Shown: positions 17,227 to 26,271, counted from the stretch's first letter. The stretch is DNA of 64,000 nt from UBA2031 sp037189985 (GCA_037189985.1 JBBCJX010000029.1:62001-126000), one strand, 5' to 3'. Notes: a model not told the origin generated them from the sequence alone. Program-made: numbers and translations.

Positions 17227-18078
17227 TCAGTTGGGGCTTACAGGTGCGCCACTACCGCCACCACCACCACCCGCAGAGGGAGCACCTAGAGGAGGCAATG
17301 AGAAACCACTATTGCGGGCGGTGCTGGCACTGTATTTGCCAGTAGTGCTCAGGCCGGCAACCTCAACACCTGCAGCTGCGCTTGCGGCGGCGATTGTCTG
17401 GGCGGGGACACCTTTTTCGCTGGCTACAGCCGCGATGGCTTCAGCCTGGCGTGGCGCCACCTTGAAGGCAGCAGTGAGAACATCACTTGGAGACGCCTTG
17501 GCGTCGAGAGCGATCCTCACATATTCGACTGCCTTGTCCGGCTGATCAGCAATGACGGCTTCCATTATGGATTTGGTCTGCTGAGGTGCCGAGCGCAGCG
17601 CTTGGGTCAGGATGGTGTCAGCCTGGCGCGGCGAAGTACGCATGGCTTGGGGCACGAACTTGGCGCCATCAACACCCTCGGCCAGTGCACGCTGGACGAT
17701 GGGTACGGTGTAGTAGCTGGGGGACTTCACAATGGCTGTCGGGACGATGATGCCAGCCTTTTCAGGAGCACCTTGGAGGGCCGCCGCAACAACCTGGGAG
17801 GGGTTCAGATTGTACTGACGACCCAAGGAGGCAGAAACAATGTTGGCGGCTTGGTCAGGATTCAGCTGAATGGCCGAAGTAATGGCAGCATAAGCTTGGT
17901 CAGGAGCCTGCTCAATGACCTGCTTCAGTGCTGCTTCGACTGAAATGTTGCTGGCAAGGGCATTGGTGAAGACGGTCTGCATTGGCTGACCGGACTTGAG
18001 GTCGGATTCGATGCTGGCATGGGCCAGACCCAGCGGCAACACAAGGCCAACGGCCATTCCTATCAGTGTGCGACGCAT
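17227..18078 (-). CDS. Exported protein built of about 15-residue helical repeats
   Basis: I do not recognise this 283-residue protein. A signal peptide ends near HA (residue 21). From about residue 50 to 215 it consists of degenerate helical repeats, each with a small residue-Pro-x-Gln/Lys-Ala turn; prolines fall at 59, 74, 93, 105, 120, 150, 165, 180, 197 and 209, close to a 15-residue period, suggesting an alpha-solenoid. The C-terminus is a flexible tail with seven consecutive glycines (270-276 region). The ATG has AAGGAG seven bases upstream and a good promoter. No catalytic motif is visible. Confidence 0.8.
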   Translation of the reverse strand: MRRTLIGMAVGLVLPLGLAHASIESDLKSGQPMQTVFTNALASNISVEAALKQVIEQAPDQAYAAITSAIQLNPDQAANIVSASLGRQYNLNPSQVVAAALQGAPEKAGIIVPTAIVKSPSYYTVPIVQRALAEGVDGAKFVPQAMRTSPRQADTILTQALRSAPQQTKSIMEAVIADQPDKAVEYVRIALDAKASPSDVLTAAFKVAPRQAEAIAAVASEKGVPAQTIAAASAAAGVEVAGLSTTGKYSASTARNSGFSLPPLGAPSAGGGGGGSGAPVSPN

Positions 18079-18125
18079 GATAACTCCTTATACGTTGGGA
18101 GGCTGGCTTGAGCCAAGACCAGCCA

Positions 18126-18153
18126 ATTATAGGCTTTACGACTGCAAATTCAA
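18126..18153 (-). promoter_or_regulatory. Sigma-70 promoter for the repeat-protein gene
   Basis: On the minus strand TTGAAT (18153-18148), a 16-base spacer and a perfect TATAAT (18131-18126) would start transcription about 40 bases before the gene. Confidence 0.7.
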
Positions 18154-18278
18154 CGCTGTTGGCGGCCTTTCAGCCAAGTATTCAGCCATATGTCCCGCAA
18201 GTGTCATGCCAGTTTTGCCGGAAACGATGTCATTTCGATGACGTGAAGGTGTTTGGGAGCCCTGTAGATGACTGGCCC

Positions 18279-18626
18279 TCATGGTTTCAGGGCCTGCTGC
18301 CACGTTTCCGGCTCAAATCCGCAAAGAAGGACCTTGCCTCCCTCCAATATGGGGCGCTTGATGAGGGAGGGCTGCTCCTGCATTAGGCGCAATGCGCTTT
18401 CGCGGTCAATTCCGGCCTGGATGGCTGGCTCAAGCTTGCGCCATGTAGTTCCGCGCCGGTTGATTAGGGTTTCCCAGCCCAGAGCTTTCTCCCAGCGGAT
18501 CAGGGCGGCGTTGGAGATGCCCTCTTTTTTGTAGTCATGGAATACATGGTCGACACCTGCCTTTTCCAGCCAGGAAAAGGCTTTTTTCATGGTGTCGCAA
18601 TTTTTGATGCCATATATGGTCAGCAT
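18279..18626 (-). CDS. yffB: ArsC/Spx-family reductase-like protein YffB
   Basis: A 115-residue thioredoxin-fold protein of the ArsC/Spx/YffB family. The N-terminal TIYGIKNCDTMKKA places a single redox Cys at position 10, and the C-terminal PLIKRPIL-like segment (here PSLIKRPIL) is family-typical. YffB is described as a possible glutathione-dependent thiol reductase. In many gammaproteobacteria it sits beside dap genes; here it follows dapD by 22 bases. Confidence 0.88.
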   Translation of the reverse strand: MLTIYGIKNCDTMKKAFSWLEKAGVDHVFHDYKKEGISNAALIRWEKALGWETLINRRGTTWRKLEPAIQAGIDRESALRLMQEQPSLIKRPILEGGKVLLCGFEPETWQQALKP

Positions 18627-18648
18627 TGGTGCATATCCTGGCTACAGG

Positions 18649-19470
18649 TCAGTCGGCTCGCAACAACTCGTTGATGCCCACCTTGCTGCGAGTCTTGGCA
18701 TCCACTTTCTTCACTATAACTGCGCAATACAGGCTGTATTTACCATCTGCAGAAGGCAGGCTTCCCGATACAACCACTGCTCCGGCCGGTACGCGGCCAT
18801 AGCTGATTTCGCCTGTTTCCCTGTCGTAGATGCGGGTGCTTTGGCCAATGTAGACACCCATTGAAATCACTGCGCCCTCTTCTACGATCACGCCCTCCAC
18901 GATCTCGGAGCGTGCACCGATGAAACAGCCGTCTTCAATGATGGTGGGATTGGCCTGCAATGGCTCAAGTACGCCGCCAATCCCCACGCCACCCGACAAA
19001 TGAACATTCTTGCCTATCTGTGCGCAGGAGCCCACGGTGGCCCAGGTGTCCACCATGGTGCCTTCATCCACATAGGCACCGATATTCACGTAGGACGGCA
19101 TCAGAACGACATTGCGGGCTACATAGGAGCCTTTGCGAGCCACGGCAGGTGGTACTACGCGCACACCGGCAGAAGCAAATTGAGCGGGTGTCCAGTCTGC
19201 AAACTTGGTCTGTACCTTGTCAAAGAACTGCATTCCGCCGCCGCCCTCTATCGGGGCGTTGTCATTCAGGCGGAAGGACAACAGTACTGCCTTCTTCAGC
19301 CATTGATTGACCTGCCACTGGCCGTCCTTTTTCTCTGCAACCCGGGCTTTTCCGGCATCCAGCAAGGCCAAGGCTTCATTGACAGCCTGGCGTACATCGG
19401 CCGGGGCATTGGCTGGGGAGAAATCGGCACGATGCTCAAATGCATCTTCAATCAGTTTCTGCAGGCTCAT
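18649..19470 (-). CDS. dapD: 2,3,4,5-tetrahydropyridine-2,6-dicarboxylate N-succinyltransferase
   Basis: A 273-residue left-handed beta-helix acyltransferase that succinylates tetrahydrodipicolinate in lysine and diaminopimelate synthesis. The hexapeptide repeats occupy roughly residues 105-245, including the segments around VGSCAQIGKNVHLSGGVGIGG. The ATG at 19470 has AGGAG about eight bases upstream and gives the E. coli length (274). It sits after dapC, the next enzyme in the succinylase pathway, in one minus-strand unit. Confidence 0.97.
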   Translation of the reverse strand: MSLQKLIEDAFEHRADFSPANAPADVRQAVNEALALLDAGKARVAEKKDGQWQVNQWLKKAVLLSFRLNDNAPIEGGGGMQFFDKVQTKFADWTPAQFASAGVRVVPPAVARKGSYVARNVVLMPSYVNIGAYVDEGTMVDTWATVGSCAQIGKNVHLSGGVGIGGVLEPLQANPTIIEDGCFIGARSEIVEGVIVEEGAVISMGVYIGQSTRIYDRETGEISYGRVPAGAVVVSGSLPSADGKYSLYCAVIVKKVDAKTRSKVGINELLRAD

Positions 19471-19540
19471 CAGGTTTTCTCCTATTGCTAATGGGGTGTG
19501 CGAGGAGTTAGCCAATGCGTCACCCCCCGGAAAATTGATG

Positions 19541-20731
19541 TCAAAGGCTTTCCAGAAAGCCGCGAATGCGTCTGGCGGCTTCCGTGCATTCGTCCAGTGA
19601 GGCTACAAGCGCCATGCGGACATGGTTGGCGCCCGGATTGACTCCATTCATGTCACGCCCCAGGAAGCTGCCAGGCAAAACAATGACATGGGCTTTTTCA
19701 TAAAGCTGGCGAGAGAATTCGTCATCCACAATGGGCGTTTCCGCCCAGAAATAAAAACCGGCATCAGGCATGAGGAGGTCAAGCTTTCCGTCCAGTATTT
19801 CCCTGAATGCCATGAATTTTTCGCGGTAAAGCTGGCGATTCTCTTGAACATGCCTCTCGTCATTCCAGGCAGCAATGGAGGCAAGCTGGTGCTGCACCGG
19901 CATGGCGGATCCATGATAGGTGCGGTAGAGCAGATAGGGGGCAATGAGCGCAGCGTCTCCGGCAACAAAGCCGGAGCGCAATCCTGGCAGATTGGAGCGC
20001 TTGGACAACGAATGGAAGACAGCACAGCGTGCGTAATCATGACGCCCCATCTCTGCACAAGCTTGCAACAAGCCTGGGGGTGGTGTGGACTCGTCAAAAT
20101 AGATTTCCGAATAGCATTCGTCCGAGGCAATCACGAAGTCAAAGCGATCGGCTAGCTGGATGAGCTTTTGAAGCGCGGCGAAATGACTGACGGCGCCAGT
20201 CGGGTTGCCGGGGGAGCATAAAAAAAGCAGTTGTGTCCGCTGCCAGATCTCATCTGGTACAGCGTCGTAGTCAGGAATAAAGCCATTGGCGGCCGTACAT
20301 GGCAGGTAATAGGGCTCGGCACCTGCAAGAAAAGCTGCCCCTTCATAAATCTGGTAGAACGGGTTCGGCATGATGACAAGAGGTTTGTCAGCTCGGTTTA
20401 TGAGGGCTTGCGTGAAAGAAAAGAGAGCCTCACGGGTGCCATTGACGGGTACGACCTGTGTTTCGGCATCCACACCTTGTAGGGAGAAGCGGCGCTGCAG
20501 CCAGTCGGCGATTGACTGGCGCAGAGCAGGAATTCCCTTGGTGCTGGGATAGATGGCCAGTTTGTCGAGATTGTCGACAAGGGCCTGCTTCACGAAATCA
20601 GGCGACGCATGTCGTGGCTCACCAATCGACAGGGAGATGGCTTTGAGGTGTGCAGGTGGCTCGCTGTCCCTGAAGAGGTTGCCGAGTTTCTCGAAGGGGT
20701 AAGCGTGTAGCCGGTTCAGTTCGGGATTCAT
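19541..20731 (-). CDS. dapC: Succinyldiaminopimelate transaminase
   Basis: A 396-residue PLP-dependent fold-type I aminotransferase. The Schiff-base lysine is Lys244 in SLSKRSNLPG, with Asp204 and Tyr207 of the SDECY motif for cofactor binding and a C-terminal arginine (HVRMAL) for the carboxylate. Placement directly before dapD and the DapC-type N-terminus (LSIGEPRHASP) support the assignment over general aspartate transaminases. The ATG at 20731 avoids an unlikely 13-residue extension. Confidence 0.92.
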   Translation of the reverse strand: MNPELNRLHAYPFEKLGNLFRDSEPPAHLKAISLSIGEPRHASPDFVKQALVDNLDKLAIYPSTKGIPALRQSIADWLQRRFSLQGVDAETQVVPVNGTREALFSFTQALINRADKPLVIMPNPFYQIYEGAAFLAGAEPYYLPCTAANGFIPDYDAVPDEIWQRTQLLFLCSPGNPTGAVSHFAALQKLIQLADRFDFVIASDECYSEIYFDESTPPPGLLQACAEMGRHDYARCAVFHSLSKRSNLPGLRSGFVAGDAALIAPYLLYRTYHGSAMPVQHQLASIAAWNDERHVQENRQLYREKFMAFREILDGKLDLLMPDAGFYFWAETPIVDDEFSRQLYEKAHVIVLPGSFLGRDMNGVNPGANHVRMALVASLDECTEAARRIRGFLESL

Positions 20732-20775
20732 GGTTTTTCTGTGGTCTCTGGCCTTGGTGTCAGGGGCCATGATGT

Positions 20776-23451
20776 TCAGGCAGCCAGATCAAGCTGCTCA
20801 CGCAGCATGCCAGCCAGGGTTTCGCAGACATTCGGGTCGGAAATCGGCTGTTGCTGCTTGTCGGTGATGAAAAAAATGTCCTCGGCGCGTTCGCCCAGCG
20901 TGGCGATGCGAGCGTTCTGCAATTCTACGCCACTTTCCATGAACATGCGGCCGATGCGGGCCAGCAAGCCGGGCCGGTCAAGGGTAATGATTTCCACGAT
21001 GGTGTGCTGGTTGGCAATGTCGTTGCTGATGGTGACCTGAGTCTTGACGTCAAAATGCTTGAGTTGACGCGGCATGCGGCGCTGAACGATCTCCGGGAAG
21101 TTATCGGGGTTGGACAGCGCGTGTGTCAGTGCCTGACGGATATGCTCAAGTCGGGCACTGTCGTGGATGGCAGCACCGTTTTCATCCAGCACGAAATAGG
21201 TATCGAGCGAGAACCGGCTTTTTGCCGTGATGATGCGTGCATCCAGAACAGACAGGTTGAGCTGGTCAAGCACGGCCACGGATGCTGCAAAAAGATTGGG
21301 CATGTCGTGGGTATAGATGAATATCTGGGTGGCTCCTTCGAACTGTTGGCCATGGCTCTGTTTGATCAGCACCAAGGGGCCCTCGGTGTTCTGGTGCTGC
21401 AGTATGGCTTTGGTATGCCAGGCTACATCCTCAGGGCTTTCCCGCAGGAAGTAGTCGTCTCCCAGGCGATCCCAGATGTGGTCTGCCTCGAGGCCAGTCA
21501 CTTGGTCTTTGTCGAGGATCTCAAGGGCAGATGACCGGGCTTCGGCAACGCGTTGCTGCTTGTCGACGGGATTGCCGAGCCCGCGCCGCAGTGCACGCTT
21601 GGTCTGGGTATACAGTTGCCGCAACAAGGAGGCACGCCACGTGTTCCACAGGTTGGGATTGGTGGCGCAGATGTCGGCGACCGTGAGCGCATACAAGTAA
21701 TCCAGATGCGTGGTGTCTCCGACTTTCTGGGCAAAATCATTGATGACGTCGGGGTCGGAAACGTCTTTTTTCTGGGCAGTGACAGACATCACGAGGTGGT
21801 TTTGTGTCAGCCATGCGACCAGGCTGGCATCCCATTTTCCCAGCCCGTGATGAAGGCAGAATTCGCGGGCATCCGTTGCACCAAGTTCGGAGTGGTCGCC
21901 ACCTCGGCCCTTGGCGATGTCATGGAAAAGTCCTGCCAGATACAGCAGTTCTATCTTGGGGAGGTGTTGCGCAACCTGGGCAACAACCGGGAATTTTTCT
22001 TCCACTTCTGCGTATCGGAAGCGGCGCATGTTTTTCAGGACAAGGAGGGTATGGGCATCCACGGTATAGATGTGGAAGAGATCGTACTGCATCTGGCCAA
22101 TGATGTTGCCGAAGGCGGGAATGTACCGGCCCAGGATGCCGTAGCGCTTCATGCGTCGCAAAGAGGAAAAAAGCGCATGCTGGCAGCGCAGCAGCTCCAT
22201 GAAGAAAGAGGTGTTTCGGATGTCGTTGCGGAAGCGGTCGTCAATGAGGTCTCTGCTTTCCATCATCAGCCGGATGGTACTGGCCCGCACGCCGACTATG
22301 CCTGCATCGTTGCCCAGCAACACGAAGGCCTCCATCAAGGCGGATGGCGTGCGTTTGAAGACGTCGTTGCCGGTGACTTCAAGATATTCGTCGTGCAGTT
22401 GGAAGCGGGAGTTGATGGCAGTGATGACGGCTGTTTCATCTACGCGCAGAATGGCCTCGTCAAAATACTGCAAGAGCATCTCGTTCAGCATGGAGATGTT
22501 CATGGCGGCGCGATAGTAGGACTTCATCAGCTGTTCGACAGCGCGGTTGGCTTTGCTGTCGGTGTAACCGAAGAGCAGGGCGACCTGGCGCTGGTAGTCA
22601 AACAGCAGCCTGTTCTCACTGCGTCCGGCAATCATGTGCAAGGCAAAGCGGATACGCCAGAGCAAAGCCAAGCCTTCGTTCAATTGCCGGTATTCGGCTT
22701 CTGTAATGAAGCCATGGCCTACGAGGTCTTCCAGCGTGGCTGCCCCGAAGTGGCGCTTGGCGACCCAGGCTACGGTCTGTATGTCGCGCAGGCCGCCGGG
22801 TGCGTTCTTGATGTCGGGCTCGAGGTTGTACTCGGTGTTGTTGTGTTTGGCATGACGTCCTATCTGCTCGTCCCACTTGGCCTTGAAGAAAGCTTTGCCA
22901 GGCCAGAGATGCTCAGGCCCTGTGGCCGCCTGCATGGTGATGCGCAGGTCTTCATTGCCGATGATGGTGCGTGACTCCATCAGGTTGGTGGCGATGGTGA
23001 TGTCGTCCCGGGCGGCTTCAATGCATTCGGTTTGGGAGCGCACACTGGCACCAATTTCGAGGCCCAGATCCCAGAGCAGGGTAATGAAATCGGAGATCAG
23101 GGCGCTTTCGGCATTTCCCAGTGTTTCCTGGCTGTGCAGGATCATGACGTCGATGTCGGAGCCGGGATGAAGCTCTCCGCGGCCATATCCGCCTACGGCC
23201 AGAAGGGAGATGTCGTCATGAAGGCTGAGACCCAGGTTGCGCCAGGCATGGGCCAGCAGCTGGTCCGTCACCCAGGCACGTGCACATACCAGTTCACGGA
23301 TGTCAGCACCTGCCTTGAAGCGCTCGAACAGGACCTCGCGGGCATGCTTGATGGCCTCGCGATAGGCGGGTAGCGGGGTTTTGCTGCCGTCTGTCAGCTT
23401 GCCAGCATCAAAGAGCTCGGTATCAAAAGCCAGATCGGGGACAACGCTCAT
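20776..23451 (-). CDS. glnD: [Protein PII] uridylyltransferase / uridylyl-removing enzyme
   Basis: An 891-residue nitrogen-status sensor that uridylylates PII when glutamine is low and reverses it when high. The nucleotidyltransferase motif GGYGRGELHPGSDID is at residues 87-101. The HD domain (LFHDIAKGRGGDHSELG) lies in the middle and two ACT domains at the C-terminus. The ATG at 23451 gives the usual family length; an upstream extension of 60 residues is low-complexity and antisense to map. Order map-glnD-dapC-dapD is typical of gammaproteobacteria. Confidence 0.96.
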   Translation of the reverse strand: MSVVPDLAFDTELFDAGKLTDGSKTPLPAYREAIKHAREVLFERFKAGADIRELVCARAWVTDQLLAHAWRNLGLSLHDDISLLAVGGYGRGELHPGSDIDVMILHSQETLGNAESALISDFITLLWDLGLEIGASVRSQTECIEAARDDITIATNLMESRTIIGNEDLRITMQAATGPEHLWPGKAFFKAKWDEQIGRHAKHNNTEYNLEPDIKNAPGGLRDIQTVAWVAKRHFGAATLEDLVGHGFITEAEYRQLNEGLALLWRIRFALHMIAGRSENRLLFDYQRQVALLFGYTDSKANRAVEQLMKSYYRAAMNISMLNEMLLQYFDEAILRVDETAVITAINSRFQLHDEYLEVTGNDVFKRTPSALMEAFVLLGNDAGIVGVRASTIRLMMESRDLIDDRFRNDIRNTSFFMELLRCQHALFSSLRRMKRYGILGRYIPAFGNIIGQMQYDLFHIYTVDAHTLLVLKNMRRFRYAEVEEKFPVVAQVAQHLPKIELLYLAGLFHDIAKGRGGDHSELGATDAREFCLHHGLGKWDASLVAWLTQNHLVMSVTAQKKDVSDPDVINDFAQKVGDTTHLDYLYALTVADICATNPNLWNTWRASLLRQLYTQTKRALRRGLGNPVDKQQRVAEARSSALEILDKDQVTGLEADHIWDRLGDDYFLRESPEDVAWHTKAILQHQNTEGPLVLIKQSHGQQFEGATQIFIYTHDMPNLFAASVAVLDQLNLSVLDARIITAKSRFSLDTYFVLDENGAAIHDSARLEHIRQALTHALSNPDNFPEIVQRRMPRQLKHFDVKTQVTISNDIANQHTIVEIITLDRPGLLARIGRMFMESGVELQNARIATLGERAEDIFFITDKQQQPISDPNVCETLAGMLREQLDLAA

Positions 23452-23467
23452 GGGACTACTACCTGTG

Positions 23468-24271
23468 TCAGGCGGCGAGGAAGCTGAGGTCTTCTTCGGT
23501 GCGTGCGGTGAGTACTTCCGCCCCGTTGGTGGTAACCAGAATGGTGTGCTCCCACTGTGCGGAGAGCTTGTGGTCCTTGGTGACGGCTGTCCAGCCGTCA
23601 GGCAGGATTTTCGTGTGCCAGGTGCCGGCATTGATCATGGGCTCGATCGTGAAAATCATGCCGGCCTTCAGCTCCATTCCACTCCCCGCCTGGCCGTAAT
23701 GCAGGACCTGGGGTTCCTCATGGAAAATCTTGCCGATGCCATGCCCGCAGAAGTCGCGAACAACAGAGAAGCGGTTGGCTTCGGCATGCTTCTGGATGAC
23801 ATGGCCGATATCCCCTAGGTGTGCGCCGGCGCGTACGGCCGCGATGCCGCGATACATGCATTCCTGGGTCACGCGGATGAGTCGCTCGGTCAGGATGGAT
23901 GGCTTGCCGGCCACGAACATCTTGCTGGTGTCGCCGTGGTAGCCGTTCTTGATGACGGTGACATCTATATTGATGCTGTCGCCGTCCTTGAGTGTCTTGG
24001 TCGGGCTGGGAATGCCATGGCAGACCACATGGTTTACCGACGTACAGACCGACTTGGGGAAGGGCATGCGGCCGCCACCTCCGCCGTAGCCCAAGGGGGC
24101 GGGGATGGCCTGTTGTACGTTGACGATGTAGTCATGGCAGAGCTGGTTGAGCTCTTCTGTCGAGACTCCCGGCTTCACGAAGGGGCCGATGTAGTCCAGC
24201 ACCTCACCCGCCAGGCGGCCTGCCAGGCGCATGCCTTCTATGTCTTCCGGGGTCTTGATCAACTGGCTCAT
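23468..24271 (-). CDS. map: Methionine aminopeptidase, type I
   Basis: A 267-residue metalloprotease that removes the initiator methionine from nascent proteins. Metal ligands are visible in the NIDVTVIKNGYHGDTSKMF region (two Asp), the HGIGKIFHEEP histidine, FTIEPM (Glu) and the final QWEHTI glutamate. It faces rpsB across a 235-base intergenic region, the standard map/rpsB divergence. ATG 24271 is used; GTG 24280 would add three residues. Confidence 0.96.
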   Translation of the reverse strand: MSQLIKTPEDIEGMRLAGRLAGEVLDYIGPFVKPGVSTEELNQLCHDYIVNVQQAIPAPLGYGGGGGRMPFPKSVCTSVNHVVCHGIPSPTKTLKDGDSINIDVTVIKNGYHGDTSKMFVAGKPSILTERLIRVTQECMYRGIAAVRAGAHLGDIGHVIQKHAEANRFSVVRDFCGHGIGKIFHEEPQVLHYGQAGSGMELKAGMIFTIEPMINAGTWHTKILPDGWTAVTKDHKLSAQWEHTILVTTNGAEVLTARTEEDLSFLAA

Positions 24272-24320
24272 GGGCACCACAGCTTGCGCATCGGACCGGT
24301 CAGCGCAGGACGCCGGCCGG

Positions 24321-24349
24321 TTGAGGGGAAAGGGGGCCTATGGTATAAA
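24321..24349 (+). promoter_or_regulatory. Promoter of the rpsB operon
   Basis: TTGAGG (24321-24326), a 17-base spacer and TATAAA (24344-24349) match consensus at 4/6 and 5/6 with ideal spacing. Transcription would begin near base 24356, leaving a leader of about 150 bases. Confidence 0.75.
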
Positions 24350-24355
24350 GCGCGG

Positions 24356-24506
24356 CGCTTTTCGGCAAACCCCTGTTGAACAAGGGAAAAGCCGGGATGC
24401 GATTCCCCTAAACCGCACACAGTCCGTCACGTTTGCCGGGTGCCCTTTGAGAAAGAAGGGTTGGCAACCGGGGTCTGTGGAGGCTTAACCCAAACCGGAG
24501 TTAGAC
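24356..24506 (+). promoter_or_regulatory. Structured rpsB 5' leader, possible S2 autoregulatory site
   Basis: The leader can form two hairpins: 24357-24363 with 24386-24392 (plus an inner CCC/GGG), and 24433-24437 plus 24443-24447 with 24456-24460 plus 24463-24467. Ribosomal protein S2 is known to repress its own operon through a leader structure in gammaproteobacteria. That this leader does so is inferred from position and folding, not from a matched consensus. Confidence 0.5.
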
Positions 24507-25256
24507 ATGGCACAGGTATCCATGCGCGAGCTGTTGCAGGCTGGCGCGCATTTCGGTCACCAGACCCGCTTCTGGAACCCCAAGATGGCACCCTTCATTT
24601 TCGGTGCCCGCAACAAGATCCACATCATCAACCTTGAGCACACGGTTCCTGCCCTGAATGGCGCCCTGAACTATGTGAACAAGCTGGCATCGAACAAGAA
24701 CAAGGTTCTGTTTGTTGGCACCAAGCGTGCTGCTGCCCCCATCATCCGCGAGCAGGCACTCCGTGCCGGCATGCCTTTTGTCGACCATCGCTGGTTGGGC
24801 GGCATGCTCACCAACTGGAAGACCATCCGCCAGTCCATCAAGCGTCTGAAGGATCTGGAAGCCCAGGCTGACGACGGCACTTTTGCCAAGCTGACCAAGC
24901 GCGAAGCGCTGGAGCGTACGCGTGAGCGTGAGAAGCTGGAAAAGTCCTTGGGCGGCATCAAGGACATGGGCGGCTTGCCTGATGCCATTTTCGTGGTGGA
25001 CGTTGACCACGAAAAGATTGCCATCACCGAAGCCAACAAGCTGGGCATTCCTGTGATCGGCATCGTGGACACCAACTCCAATCCTTCGGGCGTGGACTAC
25101 GTGATCCCTGGCAATGACGATGCCATTCGTGCCGTGCAGCTCTATGTCAGCGCCATGGCCGACGCTGTGTTGGAAGGCCGCGAGTACGCATCCACCCAGG
25201 GTGGACGCGGCGAAGCTGACGGCTTTGTGGAAGTGGAAGGCGCTGCTGCCGAGTAA
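24507..25256 (+). CDS. rpsB: 30S ribosomal protein S2
   Basis: A 249-residue S2 protein. The N-terminus (MRELLQAGAHFGHQTRFWNPKM) and the internal LGGMLTNWKTIRQS and PDAIFVVDVDHE motifs are characteristic. CGGAG precedes the ATG by eight bases. It is followed by a terminator and tsf, the universal rpsB-tsf arrangement. The acidic C-terminal tail is as expected. Confidence 0.98.
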   Translation: MAQVSMRELLQAGAHFGHQTRFWNPKMAPFIFGARNKIHIINLEHTVPALNGALNYVNKLASNKNKVLFVGTKRAAAPIIREQALRAGMPFVDHRWLGGMLTNWKTIRQSIKRLKDLEAQADDGTFAKLTKREALERTREREKLEKSLGGIKDMGGLPDAIFVVDVDHEKIAITEANKLGIPVIGIVDTNSNPSGVDYVIPGNDDAIRAVQLYVSAMADAVLEGREYASTQGGRGEADGFVEVEGAAAE

Positions 25257-25280
25257 TTCCGGCCCGCCGACTCATCCTTG

Positions 25281-25307
25281 AAAAAGGGGGCTGTTGCCCC
25301 CTTTTTT
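25281..25307 (+). terminator. Terminator/attenuator between rpsB and tsf
   Basis: A stem of about nine pairs (AAAAGGGGG with CCCCCTTTT) and a 6-base loop is followed by a T-run. Partial termination here would set the rpsB to tsf ratio. Confidence 0.88.
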
Positions 25308-25363
25308 CCCTGAATTTTTTATCACCCGGGCATTGCCCCGGCCCTGTAAAGAGGATTGAAACC

Positions 25364-26248
25364 ATGGCAGAAATTACCGCCAGCCTCGTGAAAGAACTGC
25401 GTGACCGTACCGGCCTTGGCATGATGGAGTGCAAGAAAGCACTGACTGAAGCCAACGGCGACATCGAGACCGCCATCGACAATCTGCGCAAGTCCGGTCA
25501 GGCCAAGGCTGCCAAGAAGGCCGGCAACATCGCTGCTGAAGGCGCCATCATCATTGCGCAGGATGGCAGCACCGCCATCGCGCTGGAAGTGAACAGCCAG
25601 ACCGATTTCGTGGCACGTGATGCCAGCTTCACTGCGTTTGCCAACAAGGTGGCCCAGCTTGCCCTGGCTGCCCGTGAGACTGACGTGGCGAAGATTGCCG
25701 CACTGGATTACGACGGTGTTTCTGTAGAAGAAGCCCGTGTCGCACTCGTGCAGAAGATTGGTGAGAACATCCAGGTGCGTCGTGCACAGCTGGTTGAAGG
25801 CGCCCTGCTGGCCTCTTATGTCCATGGTCTCAAGATCGGTGTTGTCGTGGCACTGGAAGGCGGGAATGACGAACTGGCCCGTGATGTTGCCATGCATGTG
25901 GCTGCTGCCAAGCCTGAAGCCATCGCGCCGGAAGACGTTTCTCCTGCTGCTGTTGCCAAGGAGCGTGAAATTGCCGAGGCCAAGGCTGCCGAGTCCGGCA
26001 AGCCCGCCAATATCGTCGAGAAGATGGTGGAAGGTGCGGTCAAGAAGTACCTTGCCGAGGTTTCCCTGGTGGAGCAGGCTTTCGTGAAGGATCCCGATAC
26101 CAAGGTGGGTGCTCTTCTGGCCAAGTCCGGTGCCAAGGTCGTGCAGTTTGTGCGTCTTGAAGTCGGTGAAGGCATCGAGAAGAAGGAAGTGGATTTTGCG
26201 GCTGAAGTGGCAGAAGCCCAAGCCGCTGCCGCTGCGGCCGCCAAGTAA
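25364..26248 (+). CDS. tsf: Elongation factor Ts
   Basis: A 294-residue guanine nucleotide exchange factor for EF-Tu. The N-terminal UBA-like domain has LRDRTGLGMMECKKAL; the core domain contains VEVNSQTDFVAR-type sequence (here ALEVNSQTDFVARD). GAGGA lies before the ATG. It is separated from rpsB by a terminator hairpin and from pyrH by another, so part of the transcription must read through or restart. Confidence 0.98.
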   Translation: MAEITASLVKELRDRTGLGMMECKKALTEANGDIETAIDNLRKSGQAKAAKKAGNIAAEGAIIIAQDGSTAIALEVNSQTDFVARDASFTAFANKVAQLALAARETDVAKIAALDYDGVSVEEARVALVQKIGENIQVRRAQLVEGALLASYVHGLKIGVVVALEGGNDELARDVAMHVAAAKPEAIAPEDVSPAAVAKEREIAEAKAAESGKPANIVEKMVEGAVKKYLAEVSLVEQAFVKDPDTKVGALLAKSGAKVVQFVRLEVGEGIEKKEVDFAAEVAEAQAAAAAAAK

Positions 26249-26271
26249 GCACCGGTACCGCTGCTCACATG

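Noticed and set aside
21553..22974. A 473-residue plus-strand frame inside glnD
   Set aside because: Antisense to a gene with complete domain motifs; no ribosome site or recognisable motif.
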